In this document: in pieces, positions 1 to 8,526 of the stretch
Layout: every line of letters starts with the position of its first letter
Numbering within the stretch: position 1 is the stretch's first letter
Origin: an uncultured Bacilli bacterium
GTDB lineage: Bacteria; Bacillota_I; Bacilli_A; RF39; UBA660
Direction: 5' to 3'
NCBI GenBank assembly: GCA_944331895.1
Contig: CALVIX010000002.1
Span: forward strand, 1-64,000
Length of the DNA: 64,000 nucleotides
Notes under the pieces: generated by a model
The model's input: only the letters and a program-made list of their open reading frames with translations
What the model was told of the DNA's origin: nothing
Database searches by the model: none
Translations under genes and position numbers: made by a program

Positions 1-313
1 AAAGAATTTTTTGCTATTTCTATATCAGCCACAGTGCACGACGTCTACTACGTTTCAAGAAGTTGTAGAAAAATTTTCACAAGAAAATCAAATTACGATT
101 TATCGTATGCCGTTTTCTACTATGAAAAAAACTAACTTGGAAGAAAAGATTCAATACTATCCTTCCTTTGTTATCTTTCACGAAGGAAGTGTCGTTGATT
201 ATTTAGAAGCTGATAAAGAAGAAGATAAAGAGAGGTATCAAAAAGTAGAAGCACTGAGTCAATGGCTACAAGAATATATACACCTTACGAATAACTCAGA
301 TACGATCGAATAA
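1..313 (+). CDS. Thioredoxin-like protein, 5' end outside the window
   Basis: The reading frame is open from the first bases and ends at 313, so this is the C-terminal ~103 residues of a longer gene. The first in-frame start-like codon, TTG at 11, has no ribosome binding site and lies inside what looks like the first thioredoxin beta strand (L-L-F-L-Y-Q-P). This strand leads into a C-T-T-S motif, the position of the thioredoxin CxxC/CxxS active site. A cis-Pro-like segment follows (Y-Y-P-S-F-V-I-F), then an acidic, helical tail. CxxS points to a monothiol or non-reducing thioredoxin fold rather than a standard thioredoxin. The exact role is unknown. A hairpin terminator follows at once. Confidence 0.6.
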   Translation, partial: KNFLLFLYQPQCTTSTTFQEVVEKFSQENQITIYRMPFSTMKKTNLEEKIQYYPSFVIFHEGSVVDYLEADKEEDKERYQKVEALSQWLQEYIHLTNNSDTIE

Positions 314-326
314 TTCTTTCACAAAG

Positions 327-353
327 AGGCTTATCTATGAGATAGCCTTTTTT
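327..353 (+). terminator. Rho-independent terminator
   Basis: AGGC(T)TATC and GATAGCCT pair around a short loop with one bulge, followed by a T-run. It closes the thioredoxin-like gene. Confidence 0.75.
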
Positions 354-418
354 CGTTAAGAAAATACTTGATTTCGTATGATGAGAAGTTTATAATAAGG
401 AACCAAAAGGAGATATAT

Positions 419-856
419 ATGATACGAGTAGATGGGGATGGGTGTCCAGATATTAAAATAATAGAAAAGGTGGCACGAGACTATCATGTGCCAATGAAGA
501 TTTACATTGATACATCTCATCTTATCAATTGCGATTATGCTACTATCATAATCGTAGATACAGGAGCGCAAAGTGTCGATATTAAGTTGGAAAACGAAAT
601 AGTTCCAAAGGATATTGTTATAACACAAGATTATGGTGTGGCAGTTGTTGCCTTATCGAAAGACGCCTATGTCCTCCATCCAAATGGAATTGAATATACA
701 AACTATAATATATTAGAATTCTTAGAAAATCGTCATAGGAATATAAAATTACGTAGACGAGGGATAAAAACATCGAAAGTAAAAAAGAGGACTAAGAAAG
801 ATACGATGGTTTTAAAAGAAACATTGGTAAAATTGATAAAAAAGTGTGGTGAATGA
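419..856 (+). CDS. YaiI/YqxD family (DUF188, UPF0178) protein
   Basis: A 145-residue protein of the DUF188 family. It shows the family's N-terminal V-D-G-D-G-C-P (usually VDADACP), a central I-I-I-V-D-T-G-A-Q-S block, D-I-V-I-T-Q-D-Y-G-V-A and the C-terminal R-R-R-G motif with a basic tail. The family is thought to be a PIN-like/NYN-type nuclease fold, but its cellular role is not established. The start is the ATG at 419, eight bases behind AAAGGAGA; an upstream in-frame ATG at 368 has no such site. In Bacillus the homologue yqxD sits next to dnaG, but here it is 47 kb away. Its stop codon lies directly before the next gene's start (TGA-A-ATG), so the two are probably cotranscribed. Confidence 0.85.
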   Translation: MIRVDGDGCPDIKIIEKVARDYHVPMKIYIDTSHLINCDYATIIIVDTGAQSVDIKLENEIVPKDIVITQDYGVAVVALSKDAYVLHPNGIEYTNYNILEFLENRHRNIKLRRRGIKTSKVKKRTKKDTMVLKETLVKLIKKCGE

Positions 857-857
857 A

Positions 858-3335
858 ATGAGATCTAAGTTTGAAAACGGAAAGAAGATTCGTTTTGCAA
901 GTACTTTGAAAAAAGTAGAATTGTATTCTACATGTTTAGAATTATATTTAAAAATAAGGAATGAAAAAGAATTTCGTAATTACATGCAGTCGTTTTTCTC
1001 TGATGATACAATTCAAATTATATTAGACCAAATACATAATCAGTTAAGGACTTTCGCAATGATTGCTATCGTCGAAGAAGAAGCAGATCAAGTAAAACAC
1101 ATTGATGATAAAAAATTAGAGAAGAAAACGAAACAAAACAAAGATAATAAAACCAGGCAATTAGTAAAAGTGAGAAAATTTCAGGAAGAACAAGCAGAAT
1201 TAAGGCCAGTATACGAGAAAGTAAACACATTATTATCGCCAAGACAACAACAATTTGCAGAACTATACTTTGCATCAACATCCAATCGAGAATTGGTAAA
1301 AAAAGCGCAAGAAGAAATGGGGATCGCTGCCCAAAATGTTTCTGCATATAAAAATCCGCTTTTAAAGGAATTAAGAGAATGTCGTGATCATTATGATGTA
1401 TGGATGGCAGAAAAGTTAAAACAGAAAAATGCCTTAACACAAGGATGCGAAGAGTTAAAACCAATATACGAGAAAGTCAAAACGTTATTATCGCCAAGAC
1501 AACAACAATTTGCAGAATTATACTTTGCATCAACATCTAGTCAAGAGTTGATAAAAAAAGTCCAAGAGGAAATGGGAATTGCTGCCAGAAATGTATATAA
1601 TAAAAAAAGTACACTTTTAAAAGAATTAAGAGAATGTCGTGATCATGATGATAAATGGTTAGCAGAAAAGTTAAAACAAAAAAATGCCTCAGCACAAGAA
1701 CGAGAAGAACTAAAACCAATATACGAGAAAGTAAAACCATTATTATCGCCAAAGCAACAACAATTTGCAGAATTATATTTTTCGTCAACATCTAATCAAG
1801 AGTTGACAAAAAAAGCACGAGAAGAAATGGGGATCGCTGCAAAAAATATTTCTGCATATAAAAATCCGCTTTTAAAGGAATTAAGAAAGTGTCGTGACTA
1901 TTATGAAGAATGGGTAGAAGAGAAAACTAGGAAAAAGGAGAGGATACTAACGAAATCCTGCAATTCTGAAGACTTTCTTCAAACACAGGAACAATTAAGA
2001 CCGGTATATGAGAAAGTCAAAACGTTATTATCGCCAAAGCAACAACAATTTGCGGAGATCTATTTTGCTTCGAAAACGAATGGAGAGTTAATGGAAAAAG
2101 CAGTAGAACAAATGCATATCGCTCCACAGAGTGTTTATGGGACAAAATCCAAGCTTTTAGATACTTTAAAAAGCTGTCTGAATAATGATGAAGCATGGAT
2201 GAAAAGAAGACAATCGCGGAACAAGAAAGAGACTACAAAAGATAGGATAGTGCTTCAACAGAGAAAAACGAAAGTAGAATATGAAAATTTATATTATCTT
2301 TATCAACCATATATACCATTAGAGTATCAACGAGAGTTTGAATCATGGTTAAATCAAGATACGGAATTTGTCTCAAAACAATGTACTATCGTGATGCAAT
2401 ATTTATCTTGTTGTGATGCTGCGATGCAAAGACGACAAAGTCTTCCGAATTTTGAAGAGTGGTTTATGGATCAGCAAAAAAAGCCGAGGCAAAAAAAAGA
2501 TATAACGATGGAATTTTTACATTCGATTTCAAGAGAAGAAATTATGACTTTACTTTCACAGTTACCATCAGTACCTCAACTACCTAGATATCAAAGATTA
2601 TATGAATTTTATGGGATTCATACAACGCGTCACTCTGTTGAACAATTGTGCGAAAAATATCCTAAATTATCTCTCTCATCGATTAAAAGTGAATTGAAAA
2701 GAACTGTGATTTCTATTCAAAAACAAACATCGGAGATTTTGAAAGAAAGAGATACATGGGAAAGAGAAAGACAAGAATTACTCCCTAAGTTTACCTTTTC
2801 TAGTTTTGAGTTGGGTAAACTAGAAGCAATATGTGTGAATTATTATTATGGTTTTACAGTCGCCCCTATGACAATTTCTGAGATAGCAGAAAAGGTCCAT
2901 TTCAAAGAGTGGAAAGTAGAAAAGTTCATCCAGAGCGCTAAGTTAATATTAAAACAATCTAAAGTAGCTAAGAATCCCGCAATCCTAGCATCTGTCGAAA
3001 AAATTTCTAATGTGAATGAGGACAACATATCACAATTGCAAGATAAAGATTTCCGTGCATTGCGTTTAATGGTACAGCAAGCACTGACAACAGATGAAAT
3101 GAAATTGAATTTTGTACAAGAGAAAATCTTAAATCTTTTCTTTGGATTTCCAAATAAACCGATTAAGAGTTCTCGAGAAATTGCTGAATTGTGTGGATGT
3201 ACAGAACAAGATGCACGAACATATTTAATTGAAACGATAAGGTATGTTTTAAATTATATATCAAAAGAAGATTTTGAAACGAAATTTGAAGGAAAAAAAG
3301 TTGTAAAGCAATTATCTAGTATTTTTAATAAGTAG
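858..3335 (+). CDS. Large protein with tandem sigma-region-4-like HTH modules, unrecognised
   Basis: I do not recognise this 825-residue protein as a named family. Residues ~115-460 are four imperfect repeats of about 85-95 residues, beginning near residues 115, 200, 285 and 380. Each has the core Y-E-K-V-x-x-L-L-S-P-[RK]-Q-Q-Q-F-A-E-[LI]-Y-F, then E-E-M-G-I-A-A and L-L-K-E-L-R-x-C. The layout resembles sigma-70 region 4 (compare [13 protein letters not shown] and [12 protein letters not shown] in the rpoD product in this window). Three more diverged modules of similar shape lie at about residues 557-625, 648-700 and 750-800; the last reads E-I-A-E-L-C-G-C-T-E-Q-D-A. There is no signal peptide, transmembrane segment or sigma region 2. 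The ATG at 858 is chosen because GGTGA precedes it; a GTG at 846 overlaps the previous gene. Binding of nucleic acid by several HTH units is an inference. Confidence 0.8.
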   Translation: MRSKFENGKKIRFASTLKKVELYSTCLELYLKIRNEKEFRNYMQSFFSDDTIQIILDQIHNQLRTFAMIAIVEEEADQVKHIDDKKLEKKTKQNKDNKTRQLVKVRKFQEEQAELRPVYEKVNTLLSPRQQQFAELYFASTSNRELVKKAQEEMGIAAQNVSAYKNPLLKELRECRDHYDVWMAEKLKQKNALTQGCEELKPIYEKVKTLLSPRQQQFAELYFASTSSQELIKKVQEEMGIAARNVYNKKSTLLKELRECRDHDDKWLAEKLKQKNASAQEREELKPIYEKVKPLLSPKQQQFAELYFSSTSNQELTKKAREEMGIAAKNISAYKNPLLKELRKCRDYYEEWVEEKTRKKERILTKSCNSEDFLQTQEQLRPVYEKVKTLLSPKQQQFAEIYFASKTNGELMEKAVEQMHIAPQSVYGTKSKLLDTLKSCLNNDEAWMKRRQSRNKKETTKDRIVLQQRKTKVEYENLYYLYQPYIPLEYQREFESWLNQDTEFVSKQCTIVMQYLSCCDAAMQRRQSLPNFEEWFMDQQKKPRQKKDITMEFLHSISREEIMTLLSQLPSVPQLPRYQRLYEFYGIHTTRHSVEQLCEKYPKLSLSSIKSELKRTVISIQKQTSEILKERDTWERERQELLPKFTFSSFELGKLEAICVNYYYGFTVAPMTISEIAEKVHFKEWKVEKFIQSAKLILKQSKVAKNPAILASVEKISNVNEDNISQLQDKDFRALRLMVQQALTTDEMKLNFVQEKILNLFFGFPNKPIKSSREIAELCGCTEQDARTYLIETIRYVLNYISKEDFETKFEGKKVVKQLSSIFNK
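1200..2240 (+). repeat. Four in-frame tandem repeats (255-bp period)
   Basis: Repeat units begin at 1200, 1455, 1710 and 1995. The first two spacings are exactly 255 bp and the third is 285 bp, owing to a longer linker. Identity between units 1-3 is high at the DNA level, with blocks such as CGCCAAGACAACAACAATTT recurring. This implies recent in-frame duplication within the coding sequence. Confidence 0.9.
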
Positions 3336-3340
3336 ATAGA

Positions 3341-3362
3341 AGAACATTACGATGTTCTTTTT
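3341..3362 (+). terminator. Rho-independent terminator
   Basis: AGAACAT-TACG-ATGTTCT followed by a T-run. It ends the repeat-protein transcript, 12 bases before the next promoter. Confidence 0.85.
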
Positions 3363-3373
3363 CTATAGGGGTA

Positions 3374-3382
3374 TGATATAAT
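3374..3382 (+). promoter_or_regulatory. Extended -10 promoter of fhs
   Basis: TGA-TATAAT lies 17 bases before the fhs ATG, with no clear -35 box. The same arrangement recurs through the window. Confidence 0.65.
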
Positions 3383-3399
3383 GAATTAGAGGTGATACG

Positions 3400-5043
3400 A
3401 TGAAAACAGATTTGGAAATCGCACAGGGACATACAATGTTACCTATTGTAGAAATTGGTAAAAAGTTAGGACTCGAAGAAAATATGTTAGAATGTTATGG
3501 AAAGTACAAGGCAAAGATTACAGGGACACCGAGAGAAAATCACCAGGGGAAACTTATTCTTGTGACAAGTACCAATCCAACTCCATATGGCGAGGGAAAG
3601 ACGACGATGGCAATCGGACTTTCCGATGCGCTTTGTAAATTGGGATGTCGTTCTCTACCAGTATTAAGAGAACCATCTTTAGGACCTGTTTTCGGAATCA
3701 AAGGAGGAGCAACCGGCGGGGGATACGCTCAAGTAGTTCCGATGGAAGATATCAATCTGCATTTTACTGGAGATATGCATGCACTAACATCCGCTAATAA
3801 TCTTTTGTGTGCTGCAATCGATAATCATATATTTCAAGGAAACGAACTTAAGATCGATAAAAATAGGATCATGGTATCGAGAGCAATGGATATGAACGAT
3901 CGTGCATTGAGAAATATTACAGTAGGATCGAAGGAAGACAAAAGAGAGGATTCCTTTGTAATTACAGTTGCAAGTGAATTGATGGCTATTCTGTGTCTAG
4001 CAGAAAACTTAGAGGATTTAAAAGCACGAATCGCACGTATTTGTATTGGCTATAATTTAGAAGGGAAGCCACTTTACGTGAGAGATTTACACGTCGAAGG
4101 TGCGATGACGTTACTTTTAAAAGATGCGATCAAACCTAATTTAGTACAGACGCTAGAAGGGAATCCTGCCATTTTACATGGAGGACCATTTGCCAATATC
4201 GCACATGGATGTAATTCACTGATTGCGACAAAGATGGGACTGTCTTTGGCAGATTACGTAGTGACAGAAGCAGGATTTGGATCGGATCTCGGTGCGGAAA
4301 AGTTTTTGGATATCAAATGTAGATATGGAAATTTAAAACCATCTGTGATTGTTTTGAATACGACGATTCGCAGTTTAAAATATAACGGAGGATCGACGAA
4401 AGAAGCGTTAGCAGAAGAAGATCTAGATTTTTTGAAAAATGGAATTGTCAATCTAAAAGCGCATATTGAAAACATGCAGAAATATTTAAATCATGTTGTC
4501 GTATGTATCAATCAGTTTGAAAGTGATACAGAGGAAGAATTAAACTATGTGAAGAATTATTGTGAGAATCTCGAGGTATCCTGTGCTTGTTCTAGCGCAC
4601 ATACGAAGGGAAGTGCTGGTTCATTAGAACTTGCGCAACTTGTTTTAGATACATGTAAAGAAGAGAGCAAATTTCAATTGTTATATCAAGATGAAGTATC
4701 ACTTACGGAAAAGATTGAAAAGGTGAGTCATGAAATTTATAGGGCTTCCGACATTCAGTATGAACAAGGTGTTTTAGAAAAATTAAAACAATATGAAGCA
4801 ATGGGGTACGGGAGTCTACCTGTATGCATTGCTAAGACGCAATATTCTCTTTCGGATGATGCAAAAAAATTAGGGCTCCCAGAAGGGTATACGATGACGG
4901 TGCGCGATGTGAATTTGAATAGTGGAGCAGGTTTTATCGTTGTGTTGATGGGAAATATTATGACGATGCCAGGGTTACCAAAACACCCAAATTACGAGAA
5001 AATCGATATCAAAAAAGACGGGACAATCGTCGGGTTATTTTAA
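3400..5043 (+). CDS. fhs: Formate--tetrahydrofolate ligase
   Basis: A 547-residue enzyme that makes 10-formyl-THF from formate, ATP and THF, feeding purine synthesis and initiator tRNA formylation. The ATP-binding P-loop-like motif P-T-P-Y-G-E-G-K-T lies at residues 60-68. It is followed by the family signatures R-E-P-S-L-G-P-V-F-G-I-K-G-G-A and H-F-T-G-D-M-H-A, and near the C-terminus by G-N-I-M-T-M-P-G-L-P. Length matches the family. The start has AGGTGAT nine bases upstream. It is a single-gene transcript flanked by terminators. Confidence 0.97.
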   Translation: MKTDLEIAQGHTMLPIVEIGKKLGLEENMLECYGKYKAKITGTPRENHQGKLILVTSTNPTPYGEGKTTMAIGLSDALCKLGCRSLPVLREPSLGPVFGIKGGATGGGYAQVVPMEDINLHFTGDMHALTSANNLLCAAIDNHIFQGNELKIDKNRIMVSRAMDMNDRALRNITVGSKEDKREDSFVITVASELMAILCLAENLEDLKARIARICIGYNLEGKPLYVRDLHVEGAMTLLLKDAIKPNLVQTLEGNPAILHGGPFANIAHGCNSLIATKMGLSLADYVVTEAGFGSDLGAEKFLDIKCRYGNLKPSVIVLNTTIRSLKYNGGSTKEALAEEDLDFLKNGIVNLKAHIENMQKYLNHVVVCINQFESDTEEELNYVKNYCENLEVSCACSSAHTKGSAGSLELAQLVLDTCKEESKFQLLYQDEVSLTEKIEKVSHEIYRASDIQYEQGVLEKLKQYEAMGYGSLPVCIAKTQYSLSDDAKKLGLPEGYTMTVRDVNLNSGAGFIVVLMGNIMTMPGLPKHPNYEKIDIKKDGTIVGLF

Positions 5044-5048
5044 AAAAG

Positions 5049-5070
5049 AAAGCAACCATGAGGTTGCTTT
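5049..5070. terminator. Bidirectional terminator between convergent genes
   Basis: AAAGCAACC-ATGA-GGTTGCTTT has A-runs and T-runs on both sides. It serves fhs on the plus strand and the transglutaminase-like gene on the minus strand. Confidence 0.85.
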
Positions 5071-5072
5071 TA

Positions 5073-5606
5073 CTATATGATATAAAGTTGTTTTTGTAGA
5101 GGCTTTTTTTCGACGTATTGTTTGAATTCTTGTAAAGATAATCCTGTAGGGACAGAATCTATTTCATATATATTTGTATCTGATGTTACATCGAAATCGT
5201 ATTGATATCTTAATTTGGCAAAACATCTTTCTTTATTGGGATAAATATATACACCTTTTCTTTGAGCACTTGCATGTTCGAAGTGGTAGACGAGGTTATC
5301 TTTAAATACTAAAGTAAAACAATGTATACGAAAGTCAGCGTCTGTTCCACCTGTTTTTTTAGAAACGAGAGTATAAAGTTTCGTTGGAAGATTATGATAA
5401 GTAAAGTACTCTCTTTGATATAAAGATTGTTCGATACAGCTTCCCACATGATTTTTAGCTGCTTGTTCTAACGAAGAAGTACGATATAATTCGTGGAAAT
5501 TTTCCATCGTCTCTTTGTGACAAATATTATTTTCGTCCCACCATCCGTAGGAAAATTTTTCGTCCATTTCTTGCAGAAATTTTTTTAAAAACAAGTATGT
5601 ATCCAC
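5073..5606 (-). CDS. Transglutaminase-like (papain-fold) protein, tentative
   Basis: A 177-residue cytoplasmic protein with no signal peptide. The segment H-V-G-S-C-I-E-Q-S-L-Y is typical of the nucleophile helix of transglutaminase-like cysteine hydrolases. A downstream hydrophobic strand with R-I-H-C-F-T-L-V-F and Y-H-F-E-H-A-S could supply the His and the acidic residue of a triad. Substrate and pathway are unknown, and the family call rests on this pattern only. The ATG is preceded by an AGGAGG site (minus strand, around 5614-5620). It stands alone, convergent with fhs and divergent from tetR. Confidence 0.5.
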   Translation of the reverse strand: MDTYLFLKKFLQEMDEKFSYGWWDENNICHKETMENFHELYRTSSLEQAAKNHVGSCIEQSLYQREYFTYHNLPTKLYTLVSKKTGGTDADFRIHCFTLVFKDNLVYHFEHASAQRKGVYIYPNKERCFAKLRYQYDFDVTSDTNIYEIDSVPTGLSLQEFKQYVEKKPLQKQLYII

Positions 5607-5684
5607 GGTAACCCCTCCTTTTAGCCGGCTATTATATCATAGGAAGGGAAATATGTAAAATTGTGGTAAATAGAATTGTTTTGG

Positions 5685-5729
5685 TTGACACATGACACCT
5701 TGTCATATATAATGTAACATGTGACTATT
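5685..5729 (+). promoter_or_regulatory. Consensus sigma-A promoter with overlapping operator-like inverted repeat
   Basis: TTGACA (5685-5690), a 17-bp spacer and TATAAT (5708-5713) form a perfect housekeeping promoter. Half-sites TGACACATGACA and TGTAACATGTGAC form an inverted repeat around the -10 box. This is the expected position for autorepression by the TetR protein encoded immediately downstream. Confidence 0.75.
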
Positions 5730-5749
5730 TTTCAGAAAGTAGGTGTGAG

Positions 5750-6373
5750 ATGCCAACAGAAACTTTTTTTAGATTACCAAAAGAAAAGCAAGATTGTATT
5801 TTAGCTTCAGCAATGAAAGAGTTTAGCCGTGTTCCTTTTCACGAAGCTTCTATCAATCAAATTATTATGAACGCAGGAATTCCTCGTGGTAGTTTTTATA
5901 TGTATTTTAAAGATAAAGAAGATTTATACAGTTATCTTTTAAAGACACATGAGAAGAAACTAGAAGAAGGGTTTACGAAGGCACTATATGAACATGATGG
6001 CGATTTGATTGATACGTATCTTGCATTATTTGAAACTGTAATCCATAAAATAAAAACGGATAAAAACCGAGATTTTTTCCATCGTATGATTATGAATACA
6101 GATTTCAAGAACGATTCTTTTTTTAAAAAGCACGAGTTAAAAAATGTCGTTTTATCACAGATGTTCGATCATGTTGATTTTACAAAGTTAAGGTTGACGT
6201 CAAAGGAAGATTTATCTGAGATTGTCGATTTGATTCACATGATGTTCATTCATAATTTAGTGGCAATTTTAAAGTTTGGACTTACAAAGGAAGAAGCGAT
6301 GGAAAAATTTAAAAGACAATTGATGTTTCTGAAAAATGGTTTCTATCAATCCAAGGGAGGAGAAATATGCTAA
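5750..6373 (+). CDS. TetR/AcrR family transcriptional regulator
   Basis: A 207-residue regulator. Residues ~10-55 form the TetR HTH: a first helix over K-Q-D-C-I-L-A-S-A-M-K-E-F, then I-N-Q-I-I-M-N-A-G-I-P-R-G-S-F-Y-M-Y-F-K-D-K-E-D-L. The remainder is the helical ligand-binding and dimerisation domain. It overlaps the first ABC exporter gene by 7 bp, and the shared promoter contains an inverted repeat. It therefore probably represses its own operon until an exporter substrate binds; the ligand is unknown. Confidence 0.92.
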   Translation: MPTETFFRLPKEKQDCILASAMKEFSRVPFHEASINQIIMNAGIPRGSFYMYFKDKEDLYSYLLKTHEKKLEEGFTKALYEHDGDLIDTYLALFETVIHKIKTDKNRDFFHRMIMNTDFKNDSFFKKHELKNVVLSQMFDHVDFTKLRLTSKEDLSEIVDLIHMMFIHNLVAILKFGLTKEEAMEKFKRQLMFLKNGFYQSKGGEIC

Positions 6374-8526
6374 AAGTATTTAGATATTTGAAAAGTTCGA
6401 TCCTTTCTATCTTAGCGATCATCTTACTTTTATTTTTGCAAGCTTGGTGCGATTTAACTTTACCTGAATATACTTCGAAGATCGTCAATGTCGGAGTACA
6501 GCAAAGTGGGATCGAGAATGCTGCAATTACGGAGATGGGAGAAAGTACTTATCAAAAAATAATGCTTTTCCTAGATGAAAAGGATCAAAAATACGTAGCA
6601 AAGTCTTACGAAAAAGATGGTTCTTACAAAGACGAGACTATTTACAAGCGAAAAGATGGAGTAGATCAAGAGAAATTAGGTGATATTCTTGCAGAACCGA
6701 TGATGTTGATTTCTTACGCATCTGATCCTGAAGCAAGTAAGATGTTACAACTACCAGAAGGGGTAGATTTATTTCAAATGCTTTCTGTTATGCCAGAAGC
6801 ACAAAAGAAAGAAATGATGAAAGAAATCGACAAGAAGATGGAAGACATTCCAGAGACGATTGTCGATCAAGCTGCTGTTGCTTATAGTAAGACGGAACTA
6901 GTTCGAATTGGTGTCGATACAGATCAAATGCAAACAAAATACATCTTTATTACAGGTGCAAAGATGTTAGGACTTGCACTTATCATCATGTTGGATGGAA
7001 TTTTAATCGTCTTTATTGGTTCACGTATGGCAGCTCGTCTTTCTAAGACACTTCGTGAAAAGGTATTCCATAAAGTACTAGATTTTTCAAAAACAGAGAT
7101 GAAAGAGTTAAGTGCGTCTAGTTTGATTACGAGAACGACAAACGATATTCAACAGGTTCAGATGGTAATTGTATTCTTACTTCGTGTTGTATTCTATGCG
7201 CCGATCATTGCTGTCGGAGGACTGATCAAAGCGATGAATACCAACGCAAGCATGACGTATATTATCGGAATTGCAGTTCTATCTATTTCTATTCTCGTTA
7301 TCGTGATGTTTGGAATCGCAATGCCAAAGATGAAGAAAATGCAAAAGATGGTAGACCGCTTGAATCAAGTAACGAGAGAAATTTTAACGGGTCTTCCGGT
7401 CGTACGTGCTTTTGCAAACGAGAAACACGAGGAAGAACGCTTCGATGGAGTTAACGATCGTTTAACGAGACTTACACGTTTTGTCGGACGTACGATGTCA
7501 TTTATGATGCCAGCGATGATGTTTATCATGAATATGATTTGTTTACTTATCGTATGGAAGGGAGCAAATGGTGTCGATACAGGTACAATGCAAGTAGGAG
7601 ACATCATGGCTTACATTCAGTATACAATGCAAATTATCATGGCATTCTTAATGATCTCTATGATGAGTATTATGTTGCCGAGAGCAAGTGTTAGTGCGAA
7701 ACGTATTAACGAAGTGTTAGAGCATGATATTGCAATTAAGGATCCAAAAGTAAAGAAAGCGTTCGATCCAAAGAAACGTGGAACGGTAGAATTTAAAAAT
7801 GTATGTTTCCGTTATCCGGATGCCGACTATGATGTTCTTACCGATATCAACTTTGTCGCAGAACCTGGAAAGACGACGGCATTTATCGGAAGTACCGGAA
7901 GTGGAAAATCGACTGTAGTTAATTTAATTCCAAGATTCTTCGACGTTTCAAAAGGAAGTATTTTGATCGATGGAGTTGATATTCGTGAAGTTGGCGTTCA
8001 CGAGTTACGTGATAAAATTGGATTTGTTCCACAAAAAGGGGTTTTATTCAGTGGGACGATCGAATCGAATATCAAATATGGAAACGATCATATTACTGAC
8101 AAGATGATGAAGGAAAGTGCTCGCGTTGCGCAGGCGACAGAATTTATCGAAGCACAGGAAAAAGGATATCAGGCACCAATTAGCCAAGGCGGAACGAACG
8201 TCAGTGGTGGTCAAAAACAACGTCTTGCCATCGCTCGTGCACTTGCCAAAGATCCAGATATCTTTGTCTTTGACGACAGTTTCTCAGCGCTTGATTTTAA
8301 GACGGATGCTAAATTGCGTGCGGAACTTGCTAAAATTACGAAGAAAAAGACTGTTTTAATCGTTGCTCAACGTATTAGTACGATCATGAATGCAGATGAG
8401 ATCATCGTATTAAATGAAGGTGAAGTTGCAGGAAAAGGTACACACCGAGAACTTATGAAGACGTGTGACGTTTACCGCGAAATTGCATTATCACAATTAA
8501 GTAAGGAGGAGTTAGATTATGAATAA
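6367..8526 (+). CDS. ABC exporter half-transporter with degenerate ATPase site
   Basis: A 719-residue TMD-NBD fusion of the heterodimeric multidrug-exporter class (BmrC/LmrC type). After the first membrane helix (~15-35) there is an unusually long extracellular, acidic, helical insert to about residue 190 before helix 2. Walker A is G-S-T-G-S-G-K-S-T (~508-516) and the signature is V-S-G-G-Q-K-Q-R. Walker B reads F-V-F-D-D-S, so the catalytic Glu is Asp, and the H-loop reads V-A-Q-R instead of A-H-R. These changes mark the non-hydrolysing half of a heterodimer. The C-terminus overlaps the next gene by 8 bp. Confidence 0.93.
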   Translation: MLKVFRYLKSSILSILAIILLLFLQAWCDLTLPEYTSKIVNVGVQQSGIENAAITEMGESTYQKIMLFLDEKDQKYVAKSYEKDGSYKDETIYKRKDGVDQEKLGDILAEPMMLISYASDPEASKMLQLPEGVDLFQMLSVMPEAQKKEMMKEIDKKMEDIPETIVDQAAVAYSKTELVRIGVDTDQMQTKYIFITGAKMLGLALIIMLDGILIVFIGSRMAARLSKTLREKVFHKVLDFSKTEMKELSASSLITRTTNDIQQVQMVIVFLLRVVFYAPIIAVGGLIKAMNTNASMTYIIGIAVLSISILVIVMFGIAMPKMKKMQKMVDRLNQVTREILTGLPVVRAFANEKHEEERFDGVNDRLTRLTRFVGRTMSFMMPAMMFIMNMICLLIVWKGANGVDTGTMQVGDIMAYIQYTMQIIMAFLMISMMSIMLPRASVSAKRINEVLEHDIAIKDPKVKKAFDPKKRGTVEFKNVCFRYPDADYDVLTDINFVAEPGKTTAFIGSTGSGKSTVVNLIPRFFDVSKGSILIDGVDIREVGVHELRDKIGFVPQKGVLFSGTIESNIKYGNDHITDKMMKESARVAQATEFIEAQEKGYQAPISQGGTNVSGGQKQRLAIARALAKDPDIFVFDDSFSALDFKTDAKLRAELAKITKKKTVLIVAQRISTIMNADEIIVLNEGEVAGKGTHRELMKTCDVYREIALSQLSKEELDYE

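Noticed and set aside
11-313. A complete 100-residue thioredoxin-like gene starting at TTG
   Set aside because: The frame is open to the window edge, there is no ribosome binding site, and the fold would start mid-strand; it is treated as a truncated gene.
1200-2240. Regular DNA repeats that could suggest a CRISPR or satellite array
   Set aside because: The units are 255 bp long, in frame, and encode one continuous protein; there are no short repeats with unique spacers.
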